Below are positions 20,735-32,510 of a stretch of 64,000 nucleotides of DNA, piece by piece. This stretch comes from Epiperipatus broadwayi. Its lineage: Eukaryota > Onychophora > Udeonychophora > Euonychophora > Peripatidae. The position numbers were made by a program, and so were the translations under genes. Positions within the stretch are counted from its first letter, which is position 1, and every line of letters starts with the position of its first letter. Under the pieces are notes generated by a model that was not told the origin of the DNA, did no database searches, and saw only the letters and a program-made list of their open reading frames with translations. The stretch is taken from assembly GCA_028023455.1 (NCBI GenBank), contig JAQFVV010006470.1, positions 62,001 to 126,000 of the forward strand, given 5' to 3'.

Positions 20735-21577
20735 GTGGGCCTTGATAATATTCCAGCTTTCATTTATAAAGGATGTGCTGAATACATTGCTTCTTCTCTT
20801 TTGCATATTTTTAATTGCTCTTTAGCAAATGGTACTTTTCCTACATCCCTTAAAATTGCTAAAGTTGTTCCTATTTTTAAGAAAGGATCTAGAGATTTGA
20901 TAAGTGACTATAGGCCTATTTCAATTCTACACACTGTTGCTCGAATTTTTGAAAGATGTTTGTATAATAAAATTATCTTGGATGTCTCTAAGGTTTTGGC
21001 ACCAGAGCAGCATGGATTTTTGCCTAATAGGTCCATTGAAACAAATTTGCTAACTATTTTTGATCACATTTCAAATTCAATTGAGAATCAATCTAGGTTA
21101 GATGTTGTTTATTTTGATATGTCCAAGGCTTTTGATAGAGTTAATCATAAAATTCTTCTTCAGAAGCTTTGTAGGTTAGGTTTTTCTAAATTATTAATTA
21201 ATTGGTTTGACTCTTTTCTTAGGGATAGAATGTCTTGTGTGAGGTTTAATGGTAAATTGTCATTACCTTATTATTGCTTCACTGGGGTGCCTCAAGGCAG
21301 TGTTCTTGCACCTTTATTATTTAATGTATACATTGATGACCTAAAAACATGCATTAAATTTTCACATCTTCTATGTTATGCAGATGATTGCAAAATTTTT
21401 AGGCATATTTATTCTATTAATGACTGTTTTTTACTTCAAAGTGATATAGATAATTTCTTGAATTGGTGTGAATATAATTATATAGATATAAATATGGATA
21501 AGTGCTCCATTGTCTCTTACTCTAGAAAATCTGAAGTCTTAAGGTTTTCCTATTATATTGGGACTCTAAAATTATAA
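20735..21577 (+). pseudogene. reverse transcriptase of LINE family 2 (frameshifted)
   Basis: An open frame of 280 codons holds the non-LTR reverse transcriptase fingers and palm. Seen motifs are DYRPISILHT (residues about 58-67), FDMSKAFD (127-134), GVPQGSVLAP (184-193) and the catalytic YADD (215-218). The enzyme would copy element RNA into DNA at a nicked target. The start codon is simply the first ATG after the truncation and is not a real start. The endonuclease domain is absent and the C-terminus is displaced into other frames. Confidence 0.85.
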
Positions 21578-21579
21578 CA

Positions 21580-22155
21580 AATGATCATCAAAGAGATCTC
21601 GGAATAATATTTTCCAATAATGGATCTTTTCATAATCACATTAATTTTATGGTGAATAAATCTCTTAAAATTGTAGGAGCTATTTACAGATATGGAAAAG
21701 CATTTAATAAATTTACAAAGATTAAACTTTTTATATCCTTAGTTCTTCCCATCTTGGAGTATGGTTCAATTATATGGAATCCTCATAACAGGACAGATAT
21801 CATAAGAATTCAGTCTGTTTTTGACAAATTTGCAAAATTAAATAGTTTAAGTAATGAACACTATATTGATTTACTACTGAGACGAAAAACAAGAGATCTC
21901 AAACTTCTTTATAAATTCATCTCCCAGAATATTTCTGTATCTAATTTGCTTTCTAACTTAGGTATTAAAAAAAAAATTATAATACTCGTACTCATAATGT
22001 TTTTGAACTGAAAAATTGTAAATCTGATGTATTAAGATTTTCCCCTTTATTTCGTTTACCTAGAACTTATAACAAAGATTTTGGTAATGATGATGTTTTT
22101 AATTTGGATTTTAAACAATTCACTCAAGTCCTCATAAAAAAATATTATCCTTAAT
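21580..22155 (+). pseudogene. LINE family 2 ORF2 C-terminal region, frameshifted
   Basis: From 21580 the reading continues ITNDHQRDLGIIF, then through VNKSLKIVGAIYR and LEYGSIIWNPH, typical of the segment after the RT palm in Jockey-like LINEs. An A-run frameshift at about 21970 moves the frame. The final part reads NTRTHNVFEL and FRLPRTYN and ends LIKKYYP before TAA. Confidence 0.75.
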
Positions 22156-22345
22156 TTCATTTGATATATTGCCTTTTTATTTATCTGTGCATTTTATTGA
22201 TTTTCTATTTTATTGGTATTATTTATTTTATTATTATTATTATTATTTTTTTTTTTAATGCTTATTTAGATTTGTATTACTGTGCAATCTATAATTGGCT
22301 AAATGCTGTTGATATGTACATTAAATAAATAAAGAATTGAATTGA

Positions 22346-22371
22346 ATTATTATTATTATTATTATTATTAC

Positions 22372-22411
<40 letters not shown>
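22346..22411. repeat. (ATT)n at the 3' end of LINE family 2
   Basis: (ATT)n with one ACT interruption, immediately after the LINE 3' end. Confidence 0.9.
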
Positions 22412-22574
22412 GAATTCAATGTATTTTATGTATAATAATGACTTTTTAACAATTTCCAAAAATCGATTATTGGTTATTTATTTATTTTTTATCACACATG
22501 TTCTCAGGAAGCATCGCAGGGAGCTGAGAGGTTGTTGCTGCTTTGTAGGGTAAGCTGTTTTTTTTCTTCAAAGG

Positions 22575-22943
22575 GTAAGTATCGTTTTCAATACAAACTT
22601 TATTTGTGTGTTTATCTCAATTACTTATTTCTGGAACTTATATCAATTTACATAACAGTAATCAAGAGTTTCACTTGTCATAATTTTTTACTAATTGTGA
22701 TAATTTTGATCTATTTATCACATATATAGTTTATTTGATTGAAATTACTTTTTATCCTTTTTTTTTTCTTTAACATTTTAGCTCAAGTGCTTAAGAATTA
22801 ACATAGGAATAATGAAGACAAGCTTATCGATCTGGCAATTCTTAATTCTCATCTGTGCTGGACATTGTATCATAACTAATGATCACTTTGAAAATGGATT
22901 TAAGAGTGACAAGAGTTTCATTTTGTATATATTTTATGTATAA
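22575..22943 (+). CDS. candidate first coding exon with signal peptide, after a 5'UTR intron
   Basis: A good splice donor, AAGG|GTAAGT, lies at 22571-22580. A strong acceptor follows at 22780-22781, after a long pyrimidine tract and TTTTAG. The presumed exon from 22782 contains an ATG at 22812 opening a 43-codon frame to a stop at 22941. The protein starts MKTSLSIWQFLILICAGHC, a textbook secretory signal peptide with a charged n-region, a hydrophobic core and a small-residue cleavage region. Then comes a short polar stretch, ITNDHFENGFKSDKSF. The real exon may end at a donor GT such as 22925 instead of the stop. Downstream DNA is a decayed RTE LINE, so the rest of a gene is not visible. It could be a real 5' exon, a small secreted peptide or chance. 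No RNA evidence is available. Confidence 0.35.
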
Positions 22944-23194
22944 ACATGCATTAATTATGCATAAAATAATCTACCATCTTTGGTGTAATACTGGAATAGA
23001 TAAACTTAAAAGAATGTTTTAAGATTCTCTGCCTATCATAGTCTACATAGATTGCTCCATCTAGTGTCTGGTGAATTAATCATTTCAGCAGTAAAAATAA
23101 TAAGATTAGTAACATTATCATCAGGTTTAGGGGCAAAGTGAAAGGTAAGATATTGCTAAGAGTTAATGTTTAAAAACTTTTTTTTTTAAATATA

Positions 23195-24190
23195 GGTCCA
23201 TGAAATGTGTGAACAATATTTGCCAGAAACTCTTCAATAACAGAATAGAAGTTGGCAATTATAGCTAAGAAACTATCAAGATTAAGATGGATATAGCTGT
23301 TCTTGGAGAAACTTATATGCCAAACAACAGAAGTTAATAAGAATAGATAGAAGAATACACATTAATAATGGTAAGCCAACCATGGACAGAAGATCAATAA
23401 AAAAGGTTGTTTTTTATTGTGGGAGTACATTAAAACTTAATTAGTAACAGTGGTACTAGTTCTAATTTTATTAGTGTGCATGCTCCAAACATAGATAAAG
23501 CAATTCAAAGATAAAAGTCCTTCTTTTTCTTTATTGAATAATATTGTTACAGAAATCCCACTTTACGATCAAATTACTTCTTGGAAATTTTAAAGGAAGT
23601 GTTGGTACCAAGAGCAGATATTTGTTAAACGTTTGGGAAAGTAATGTTTTATAGAGATAATTCAAATGTTATGTTATTATTAAATTTATGCACAGCACAA
23701 AAAACTATTTGTTTAGGAAACTAAATCTTTATAAAGTAACATGACATATATCCATGGGGAAACCGTTAAATTATAGTGAGAAATGAAGATGCAAGAAAAC
23801 TTCATATTAGAAGGCTTCCAAAATCAAATAATTGGACAGATCATTGATAATATGCTCCAAGATTAAAATTGTAAGTTACTTTAAAAGTAATTACACTGTA
23901 TTAAAAAAAATACATAAAATCAACAATAATAAATATAAAATTGCTAAGGAAACAATTAAATGCAGCCAGAAAAATAATAAACAAATAGGTAAAATAAAGA
24001 CTTTAAAATAAGTAAATTATATTAAACATATTTGAATTATGGAACTTAGAAGACAGATTATTCTACTATGACTGCAATGGAAATTTTCAGTTCCTAATTA
24101 CTAAGGGTTCATAACAATGGAGAATCCATAAAAACACATTTTAAATCAAAATGACTTTAAATAAAGTATAAACATAACAAACATTACTAT
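23195..24190 (+). pseudogene. decayed RTE-type LINE, endonuclease region
   Basis: Broken reading frames recover the APE endonuclease of an RTE-like LINE. They show a WNVRT-like start (NV-TIFARNSS, about 23202), KLAIIAKKLSRLR, then MDIAVLGET (about 23289), a VHAPN block (about 23478), LLLGNFKGSVGT (about 23574, corresponding to the GDFNA motif) and NWTDH (about 23836). Frames switch several times and stops are frequent, so this is an old relic. No RT could be read; the following sequence to about 24190 may be the linker region. It lies between the candidate exon at 22782 and an inverted PLE copy. Confidence 0.6.
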
Positions 24191-24227
24191 TTTCCTTAAG
24201 GTTTTACATGATGGTGTCTAACTGTAT

Positions 24228-24958
24228 TTTTATATTGGACTATTTCCATCATCTAATAAGTGTTTTGAATGTCTTTATAAAAGTTCAATTTTATTTAAAT
24301 CTTCCAAATACATTCAACTATTAGTAAAATCACAGCTGACAGGTTAGTATATGCATCAACTGCTAGTAATATCACAGCAAACAGGTTAGTTTATGCACAA
24401 TATTTCAAGATGTATTTTTGACAATACTAGCATAGGATTCAAACCTGAAATCTTAAATTTTTGATTATTGAATTTTAAGGTAACACTGTAACCAACGGAG
24501 CCATTCTGCCAAAGGCAACATTATATAGTAATTTAATATACTTATTTATGAGGTTCCTCCTGATTTCTCCACTTTTTCCTTAGAGCATTATGTATAGTCA
24601 CACTAGGTTGGCTTATGTGATTTTTTGCACTTGTCATGTGAGCAGCTTCTTTAAATTTTCTTCTTTATACATTTTTTTCTCTATCCAATATTTTTGTATT
24701 TTCCCAATCAAACATATGTTCATTGGTACATACATGATCTGCTACTACAGACACATCTGTTATCTTTTCTAATCATAAGTTTATGTTCTTGCAAGCACTT
24801 TTCAATGGGATGACTAGTACCACCAGTACATGTTTTTCCACACTCTCATAGTATTTCATAGATGTAGGTTTTTCTTTTCAGCATTTCAAGTTTAGACTTT
24901 GTAGATGTTAGAATTCGTCATAGTGTGTTATGGCTCTGAAAAACTGTTCTGATGTTAT
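24228..24958 (-). mobile_element. inverted PLE fragment, copy 2
   Basis: Read on the minus strand, this segment matches the 3' half of the PLE at 25580-26320: the GIY-YIG endonuclease end (about 24960 down to 24560), the tRNA-like module (24425-24520) and the 3' tail, ending near 24228. It is more diverged than the other two copies. It abuts head to head with the plus-strand copy that begins at about 24965. Inverted partial copies next to a full copy are a known habit of Penelope elements. Confidence 0.75.
24425..24520 (-). repeat. tRNA-like SINE module in PLE copy 2, with intact A and B boxes
   Basis: The minus strand reads GGCAGAATGGCTCCGTTGG (A-box-like) and, about 50 bp further, CAGGTTTGAATCCTATGCTAG (written here from its two halves: CAGGTTTGAATCC and TATGCTAG), containing a clear B box GGTTTGAATCC. 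This is the most tRNA-like of the copies. Confidence 0.65.
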
Positions 24959-24997
24959 ACTGATTTTATATTTTCCCAACAAAATCAAGGAAAGAAT

Positions 24998-25500
24998 ATG
25001 GGCTAACCATTGTCTCCTCTGATTAGCAATATTTACATAGAAGAACTTGAAACCATAGCCATAAAAACTACTCCATATCCACCTAAAGTTTGGCTTCACT
25101 ATATGGATGATACATTTGTTGTTTGGCCACACTGTGAAATATTGCTGCAAATTTTCTAGACACATAACAACAACATATCATCTACAATTAAATTTACAAT
25201 ATAATTAGAACAAGAACAAAAATTGGCATTCTTGGATGTTCTTGTGACAAGACTCCTTCATGGAAAAATGAAAAACTATAATTTAATAAAAATCTACACA
25301 TACAGGAAAATATCTAGTCTGTATATCCAATCACACCAGAAACACAAATATGGAGTTATACTATCACTGTGGAACATTTAAAATGAAGTTTGTTCAGAAA
25401 CTGGTAATTTGGAAAAAGAAATGATCTATATAGAACAAACTCTAATGAAAAATGGTTATCCATCAGCTGTTATTAAGAAAACGTTAAATATTCAATAAAA
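24998..25500 (+). pseudogene. Penelope-type reverse transcriptase, palm and thumb
   Basis: In one frame from 24998 the reading is MG, a TAA stop where Penelope RTs have Ser, then PLSPLISNIYIEELE, VWLHYMDDTFVVWPH with the catalytic YMDD at 25100-25111, and, after two more stops, LAFLDVLVTRLLHG. Next come a YTYRK block with SHQKHK, then a KNGYPSAVIKKTLN block at about 25450. This order is diagnostic of Penelope: MGSPLSP, then YxDD with WPH, then PFLDVLVTR. Three in-frame stops disable it. The fingers domain is lost. Confidence 0.85.
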
Positions 25501-25579
25501 TAACAATCAAGAGAAAAGACAATTATTGATACTATAGTGTACCAATACATTCCAAAAATAGCAGAAAAATGAAGGAAAA

Positions 25580-26200
25580 TCTGCAATCAGCATAACATAA
25601 GAACAGCTTTCCAGAACCATATCACACTACAAGGAATTCTAACATCTACAAAGCCTAATCTAAAAATGCTGAAAAAAACTGCATCTATGAAATGCCATGT
25701 GAATGTGAAAGAACATACAATGGTGAGACTAGCTGTCCCATTGAAAAGTGCTTGCAAGAACATAAACTGATGATTAGGACAGAGAAACAGATGTGTCTAA
25801 AGGAGCAGACCATGTATGTACCAATGAACTTACATTTGATTGGGAAATACAAATATATTGGATAGAGAAGAAAAGGTACAAAAAACAAAATTTCAAGAAG
25901 CAGCTCACATGACAATGGCAAAAAATTTTATAAGCCAACCTAGTGTGACTATACATAATGTATGGAAACCACTAATCAACTTTGCTTTTAGGAAAAAGTG
26001 GAGAAATCAGAAGATCCTCATAAATATGGATATGAAATTATTACATACTGTTGCTTTTGGCAGGATGGCTCAGTTGATAAAATTCAATAATAAAGAATAT
26101 GCTAGTACTGTCACTGGTCAGACCAGAAATACCGGATGGAGTGGGGGAAAAGATATCTCTGAAAACATTTTACATATACTAACCTGTTTGCTGTGATATT
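25580..26200 (+). pseudogene. PLE GIY-YIG endonuclease, frameshifted
   Basis: The start of the endonuclease reads CIYEMPCECERTYNGETSC (about 25680-25737), the GIY-YIG fold with its paired Cys, then CLQEHKLMIR. A frameshift near 25830 moves the reading into an open frame at 25840-26196. That frame starts WENTNILDREEKVQK in effect and continues with TKFQEAAHM (the catalytic-Glu region) and SVTIHNVWKPL, typical of the end of Penelope endonucleases. The last 40 codons read through the tRNA-like module and are probably not part of the ancestral enzyme. Confidence 0.75.
26057..26160 (+). repeat. tRNA-like SINE module in PLE copy 3
   Basis: GGCAGGATGGCTCAGTTGAT, then a shortened middle and GCTAGTACTGTCACTGGTCAG. 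It aligns with 18377-18480 and, in reverse, with 24425-24520. Confidence 0.55.
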
Positions 26201-26414
26201 AGTAACAATTGGTGCATATTCTAAGTTGTTTGTTGTGATATTACAAACAGTTGAATTCATTTGGAAGATTTAAAAAAAAATGAACTTTTCTAAAGACATG
26301 CAGCATATAGTTCAATATAAAAATATAACAAACATTAATTTAAGTTTTCCAATATATGGATACAATTTGTAAGTATAGAACGAAATAAGAAATGTTATTG
26401 TAATATCTCTGTAA

Positions 26415-26415
<1 letters not shown>

Positions 26416-26459
<44 letters not shown>

Positions 26460-26483
26460 AATACTTCTACTACTACTACTACT

Positions 26484-26523
<40 letters not shown>

Positions 26524-26582
26524 ATACTATTAATAATAATAGTAGTAGTAGTAGAAGTAGTAGTATTAGTAGTAATAGTAGT
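26416..26582. repeat. (CTA)n array turning into its complement (TAG)n
   Basis: (CTA)n with small interruptions to about 26530, a short AATAATAAT centre, then (TAG)n to 26582. The two halves can pair as a hairpin. It is attached to the PLE 3' end just as the array at 18748 is. Confidence 0.9.
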
Positions 26583-29209
26583 ACAACAACACAGTTCCCT
26601 TGTAAAGAACATTTTTACTCAGCTTCATTTTGTTTGCACTTAAAACACTTCAATTACTAATGTTGGCAAAGTAATTTTTTTTATCGACATACAATATTTA
26701 TAGTAAGTAGTCATACAATTACTTTTTTTGCTTTATGATGATTTTTTAAATTTAGATTTTGCTTACAATTATTGTATTTAATTGTTTAAATTCAAGGCCA
26801 CAATGGCGATGGAGTTATCACGTGATCAGATATTTCATGCCATTATTATCAGCTGCCAATTCTAAATTACCATTTTTAACGAATCTATTAAAAACTGTGC
26901 AAACTGACCATGAAATAAATAACATTTTCTAATAACAGCAACAGCTTCAGAGAAGAAAATGCAAATCTAAAGAAAAAAATGTCATAAGCAGTGATGCACA
27001 AATTCTACAAAGTATCCAGTACATAAATTCATATAATCCTTTTTGTTCCAAATATCAAATTATATACACTAACACATATATAATCACAAACCATATTATC
27101 CACTTAAGAGACATTGTCCAAATTCCAAGAAACATAAAGAAATGACCTTAGCTATGGTGCATAAGTTTTCCATGGTAAACATGATATAAGTTCAAATAGT
27201 ATTGCTTGTTCTAAATATCAAAGAATAAATTCTAAAAAAAGCATATGCAAATGTCAACAACAATGTGCTATTCAATTCCATAGCGATAAAAATATAATCC
27301 AAAACTCTACAAGGTCACTTCCACATTTTAACAAAACAATTCTTAATAATATTACTCACTCCATTCCACAAATGATTGGACATGGGGAATACTAGCAAAT
27401 ATAAATGACCTATTTTTTAGCACTAAACCCTATAATCGTTATTCAACCTTTAAGACATTTTTTCCATCCCAGTCTCTGGTGCTATTACTCACTGATATGA
27501 ATATATCTCTTTACAAATTTTAATGACAACAACTAAACAAATGATTTTTTTCAGGTTGACCAAAGGGAACTCCTCCAAAAATCAAGTAAAAACATTTGGA
27601 ACAGATAACAATCAATCCAAATTGTAAAAACTGCATCAATGGGGTTTTAAAGAATACTTATTTTAGATACAATCCTTAACATTTCCATTTTAAGTGTAGG
27701 CATGATATTCTGTGTAGCCATTATAAATTCAAAGTTGAATTGCTCACAGAGATAGATCCAAATATGATCTCTATTTATATCCTAAAAAGGATGCATCATT
27801 ATGTTTTTTTTTCTTTTGTGGTCTAAATATCAAGATATAAGCCAGTGGAAGTTGAGTCATCTTGCAATTACAATCTATTAGTCCCACCTTCATCAGTATC
27901 TATTTTGCAAATAATTTTTCAAACAAGCAGACACCAACTATTATCTAACCACTCCTTAGTCAGGGAAGGCAACAGCAGCCATAAAATGGTTCAACAACCT
28001 TCTAGATTTTTCCTACACAACATGCACTTTATAATTACCCTCAATGGATTTTACTCCCAGAACTAAAAAAAAAATCTTCTGTCAATCAATATCATTATAC
28101 ACAGTCAACTTCACATCCAGAATCTAGCCCAACTGCTACCCCCCACCCAATATAACAACAATGATAGGATATAGCACCTTTGGACTTTCTTTATGTAATA
28201 AAGATCTATAGCAGGACAAAGCACAGAAACAACACATCATAAGAAGTAAAATTTCAATGAGCATCATGGAAACAATTGAACTACACCTTATTCCCATACC
28301 ACTTTCTCTCTCACCTCAAACATCTAATGAAAGCAAAAAAAAAGTCTGGACAGCATAAAAAATCATCAAATAAAAAATCAAAACCTAATGATACAGCTCA
28401 TATACCACTTAACAATAAGGTTCCCAACAACCCCTACAAAACAATGAAAACTACTTACTCACTGTAACATCCCTATCACTCATTTTGTTCACCCTGTGGA
28501 ACAGAATGAACATCATTTCAACATGAATCTCAGTTTCTATATAAACTAATCAATTACCCATAGTCACAATTGATCCCTAAACAGTTTAAAATGCCATGTT
28601 ACAGTCATGTACTTTCAAAACTGCCCATCTGGCATTATTAACCTTGATTTCACGCCATGAATTAAGAAATCAGATACATTAATCTTTACCTCATGTTTAA
28701 AGTTTATATCTGTGCTAGAGATAATCTCTAGTATAAACAAGACATTTATTTTATATAGCGCAATGTTTTTATAAACTGTAATACTAATAAGCCAATAAGC
28801 TAATGCACATGCATTTTGTAGATGTCACTCTATAAATGATTAGTAATAATCATTATTGTATTTATCTGAAGTGGATGGTGCCAGTGTTTTGAATGGAGTG
28901 AGTTTGACAATGGAAAATAAAAATGTAACAACGAACTAAAAATAATAAAGTTCAATTCCCATGACTTTAATTTTTCATCAAATCTAGAAAAGTTATGAAG
29001 TGACATATTGTCATTTATGTTAATGTATTCAGATTGTGGAATGCCTAAATTCCAGAGGATCTCTAGTTGACTCTGCTGCTTACCATCATAGAAATGACAT
29101 CTTTGAATGTTCTGGGGATTCTTTCACACCATCAGCAAGCATTGATATTCTCATGACCTCTGATTGACCATTCAAATCATTTAAAATTCTATATATTGAT
29201 GAGAACGTA

Positions 29210-29520
29210 CTAATTACGACTTTTCACTTCCATATAGGAACACTAAATATAGTATTCATCTACTTCTTTCCAACTCTACATTTAATCCATACATCATACA
29301 AACCATCAATTTATGAGTGATTTCAATTTGGATTATTGAACTTTTGAAAATAAATAGCTTCATCTTCTAAACAAGTCAATAATGATAAAACAGAGTTTTC
29401 TACCACCTGATTCAATCACATTTCACAACAACCAGCATGCTAAATTCATCCACCAACTATTTACTTTCCAGTGCTTAATAGAACTTAACCTTAAGCCTAC
29501 TCCATTGACATAAAACTTTG
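29210..29520 (+). pseudogene. relic APE endonuclease of LINE family 3
   Basis: The frame reads VLITTFHFHIGTLNIVFIY (about 29208), where live elements have the VTFHIGTLxIVxxYAPP strand. After a frame change comes SDFNLDY (about 29315), the GDFNLD motif of APE endonucleases, then LPPDSITFHNNQHAK (about 29405), the region that includes the conserved Thr before the DHxF block. Stops interrupt it. It is an old, inactive copy. Confidence 0.6.
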
Positions 29521-30739
29521 TCCCCTAACCACACTAATGTTAATGAAATCCAGGCAATACCCATTCAATTTGATGAAACAATGTGACTCATTAATTCCTC
29601 ATTTACCACTGAGTTCATGTTTCTCCAATTTACATTATGTTGAATAAACAACACCAAATGGCTACAGGCCCAGTTCAGAAACATCTTGCTTTTATAAACA
29701 TATTATCATTTAATATACAATACTTAACACGACAATCCCTCTCACCTTCCAATCTGTTAATAACAATTACTAATGTACATAAGTCAATTGCCACCACTTA
29801 ATACATCCAACAAATACACTAACAGTTATTGGGTTTACTCAAGCTTAACATTATGTTTGGAACAGCTAAAGAACTACATTCCTATCTAAAGAGAGAAAAT
29901 TTGTCCAATGCAGCAGCATAAGTAGATGAAAGCATACACACCCTGAATGCTAAGTCACCCATTATTATCATAGATACCTATGACACATCAAAGTATTATA
30001 TGTATTGAACATAATATGATTCACCACATACAACTGTACATTAAATATGAACTTCAGACCCACAATATATTTACTCAATTCATGCAAGATTTAGACCAAT
30101 GAAGAAAACAATCAATTTGCCACTAAAATTACTATAATTGAAAGCACTTGTCATCCTCCTCATTAGAGAAATACTGCATTTATTTTGAGCCATTTTGCTA
30201 TGCTATACATTTACAATCTGAGCAATTTCTTATACAAGTTGATATATAGTGTAACAGGTTTGTACTCAATTACAATAGTGTCTCTTACTAAAAGACCTGT
30301 GTCTATTTATGGTAGAAAGTAACTTTTGGCCTATAACCATGGGCTCACTCTCCGTTAACATAAGAAAGTAATCAATGATTAAATTGAGCCACACATACTT
30401 TCATTATTGTCACATCTACAATTTTCCAATATGGCACATCCCCCAGTCAAGCAATACCTATATTGTTGACAATTTTAAGCTTAGTTTAAAAAAAATAAAA
30501 AATATAGTCCCATTGTTTTTCAGCTTGATATACAAGCAGGTTTTTTATTCTTTATCCATTAGCCTATGTATTCAAATGCTCACTAACATAACCATCCCAT
30601 TCACTCAGTTATACTTGATCATATATCCTCTTTCTGAATCTTGAGTGTCACATCACTCTTATTGCTAAAAATTCTTCATCCTTAATCTCACTATGTCAAT
30701 CGCACAATAGTCATTCCTATAATCATTACATTTTACATT

Positions 30740-31160
30740 GTGCATGAATCTGCTTTTACAAAAATAGAGAATAATATTACCAAAATTCAAGTTCCACAAA
30801 ACCCACAATATATTTCATGCATAGCTTACATGGTTTTAATCACTGTCTTTCTATCTTCACTAAAACAACTCTCCTTATTACAAATCATTCTTAATGACTA
30901 CGCAGTAGCCTACAAACTTCACTTTAATCCTCAAAAACTGCTGCATGACCTCTTTCTATTCACAAAAAATCATAATCCTAAATTTTACAAAAAAAGTACT
31001 TTATTTATTGGCTCCAGTTATATGAAATTCAAAATACAAACCAAGTTACAAGATTCTGCACAAAAAATTATCATCTCACTGCTCATTCATTTACTCCAAG
31101 ATACATCTGTTATATACTCTTGTTATTATAAATATTCCATACTATGCACCTATTATTAAA
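30740..31160 (+). pseudogene. relic reverse transcriptase palm/thumb of LINE family 3
   Basis: An open frame of 139 codons reads YISCIAYMVLITVFLSS, in which the position of the catalytic YADD is replaced by YMVL. Then come SLLQIILNDYAVAYKLHFNP and LFLFTKNHNP, which resemble the segment after YADD in several LINE families. The catalytic aspartates are lost, so no activity is expected. A second string, HADDTLLQS, at about 31782-31808 in another frame resembles a second YADD-type block and may come from another fragment. Confidence 0.45.
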
Positions 31161-32430
31161 TTTTTGAAGATGTTAATTTCTTCCATGAACTCCATGTGCA
31201 ATAAATTATTCTGGAACTGCAAGACATTATCAATGTACATAAACATCTCAACTTCAAGAATTTTTACAATAATCTAGTCATACACAACATTCAGTTGTTC
31301 TATACACAAATAACTATTAACAGTAATTATTACAAACTCATTCCAAGACCTTCAGTGACTGCTTAAAGTAACACATAAGGATAAAACTCTCACTTCAATA
31401 GCATATCTTAAAGATCTTATCCATTATATTCTATGTACTACCAACCAGATTAGTCTCCACACAATTCCAAGTACACCTGCAGGCAATTGTATAACTTGCT
31501 TTATCTAAACCCTGGAAATGATGACCCCATCACCATGCTGGACATTAATAATTTCCACATTCTCTGCTAATTTATAAAATAATCATTAGGTATAAAGATT
31601 TTTTGATTTCCTAATCAGCTTCAACCTTCTTGCACTTCCAACAATCATATTACTGTGATGTTGCTTTCTGTCCAAAAATATTGACCCACTATTGGGCTAT
31701 ACCATAAGTCTGAGGAGCTCAACAACATCTCAATAAATAGTGAACACTAAATTCAAAATGGCAAATTATATTCAATGCATGCAGATGACACCCTACTTCA
31801 GTCCACATTATTTAGTGCTTTCAAAATTCAAACATCTCTGCAGCAATGCAGCCATATTTACCCTGTTTACATTCTGGTGCACCAGTTGCATCATTTACTT
31901 AGACAACAACACCAGGAGAATCTCTCTGGCAGATAATAAGACAGGTAAACAATATTGTCTCCTAGACATTTTTGTGGCCACATGGTCACTCATTACAAAG
32001 GACTCCTTCTATTAAGCTCCCACATCAACATTAGTCTATGCTAACAACACTCTCAGTTATTTCTCTGCTTCATAATGCAACTTAATCATATAAAAAACTA
32101 TCTTCCAGATTTTCCCATTAGAAAATTGCAATTCCACAAAAGAATGCCTAACTGTACAGGCAAATTAAAATTAATTCAAATGATATGAACATTTTCATTA
32201 TATACCTTATGCTATATTACACAAAAATATGAAAAATAATCATGTATAATTACCAATGCACATACCTATAAAATATGTTCATATAACTGTACTGTAATCA
32301 GCAATCTTAATTAGGTTTGTGTAGTAATTAACAATCATTGTAATGAAATGCGCTGCAATCTTGATAAAAATCTCTAAAATATTTGTAAAGCTGTTTAACG
32401 CATCTGCTTTTGGTTAATAAAGTATATTGT

Positions 32431-32432
<2 letters not shown>

Positions 32433-32510
<78 letters not shown>
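32433..32510. repeat. (AAT)n shared by the 3' ends of two opposed LINEs
   Basis: A perfect (AAT)n of 78 bp. The plus-strand LINE family 3 ends at its left edge, and the minus-strand LINE family 1 ends at its right edge. Confidence 0.9.

Larger units (their letters stand above)
20648..22345 (+). mobile_element. 5'-truncated APE-type LINE, family 2
   Basis: A second LINE family, lacking everything upstream of the RT. The RT core lies in 20735-21577. A frameshift near 21577 leads into the thumb and C-terminal part (RDLGIIFSNN, then LEYGSIIWNP). A further shift in an A run near 21970 leads to the true end, a KKYYP stop at about 22153. The 3' UTR ends AATAAATAAAGAATTGAATTG and then (ATT)n. With only two shifts, this copy is fairly young. 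The motifs resemble Jockey/I-group elements; I do not assign a clade. Confidence 0.85.
24965..26410 (+). mobile_element. Penelope-like element, copy 3 (RT palm to 3' end)
   Basis: The longest copy of this PLE family runs from inside the reverse transcriptase to the 3' tail: RT palm (24998-25500), GIY-YIG endonuclease (25580-26030), tRNA-like module (26057-26160), AT-rich tail and (CTA)n. Its 5' end is cut at the junction with the inverted copy. Penelope elements encode an RT related to telomerase plus a GIY-YIG endonuclease and lack the APE domain of LINEs. Stops and frameshifts make this copy inactive. Confidence 0.85.
26800..32432 (+). mobile_element. eroded plus-strand LINE, family 3
   Basis: A stretch of about 5.6 kb, less AT-rich than its surroundings and C-rich on the plus strand, contains endonuclease motifs near 29210-29480 and RT/thumb motifs near 30740-31160 in plus-strand order. 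It ends GGTTAATAAAGTATATTGTTG, directly against (AAT)n at 32433. The first 2 kb (26800-28900) show no readable protein motif and may be ORF1, UTR or unrelated. The left boundary is a guess from composition. Confidence 0.5.

Noticed and set aside
24908-25165. Minus-strand open frame of 85 codons
   Set aside because: Antisense shadow of the PLE reverse transcriptase containing YMDD on the plus strand.
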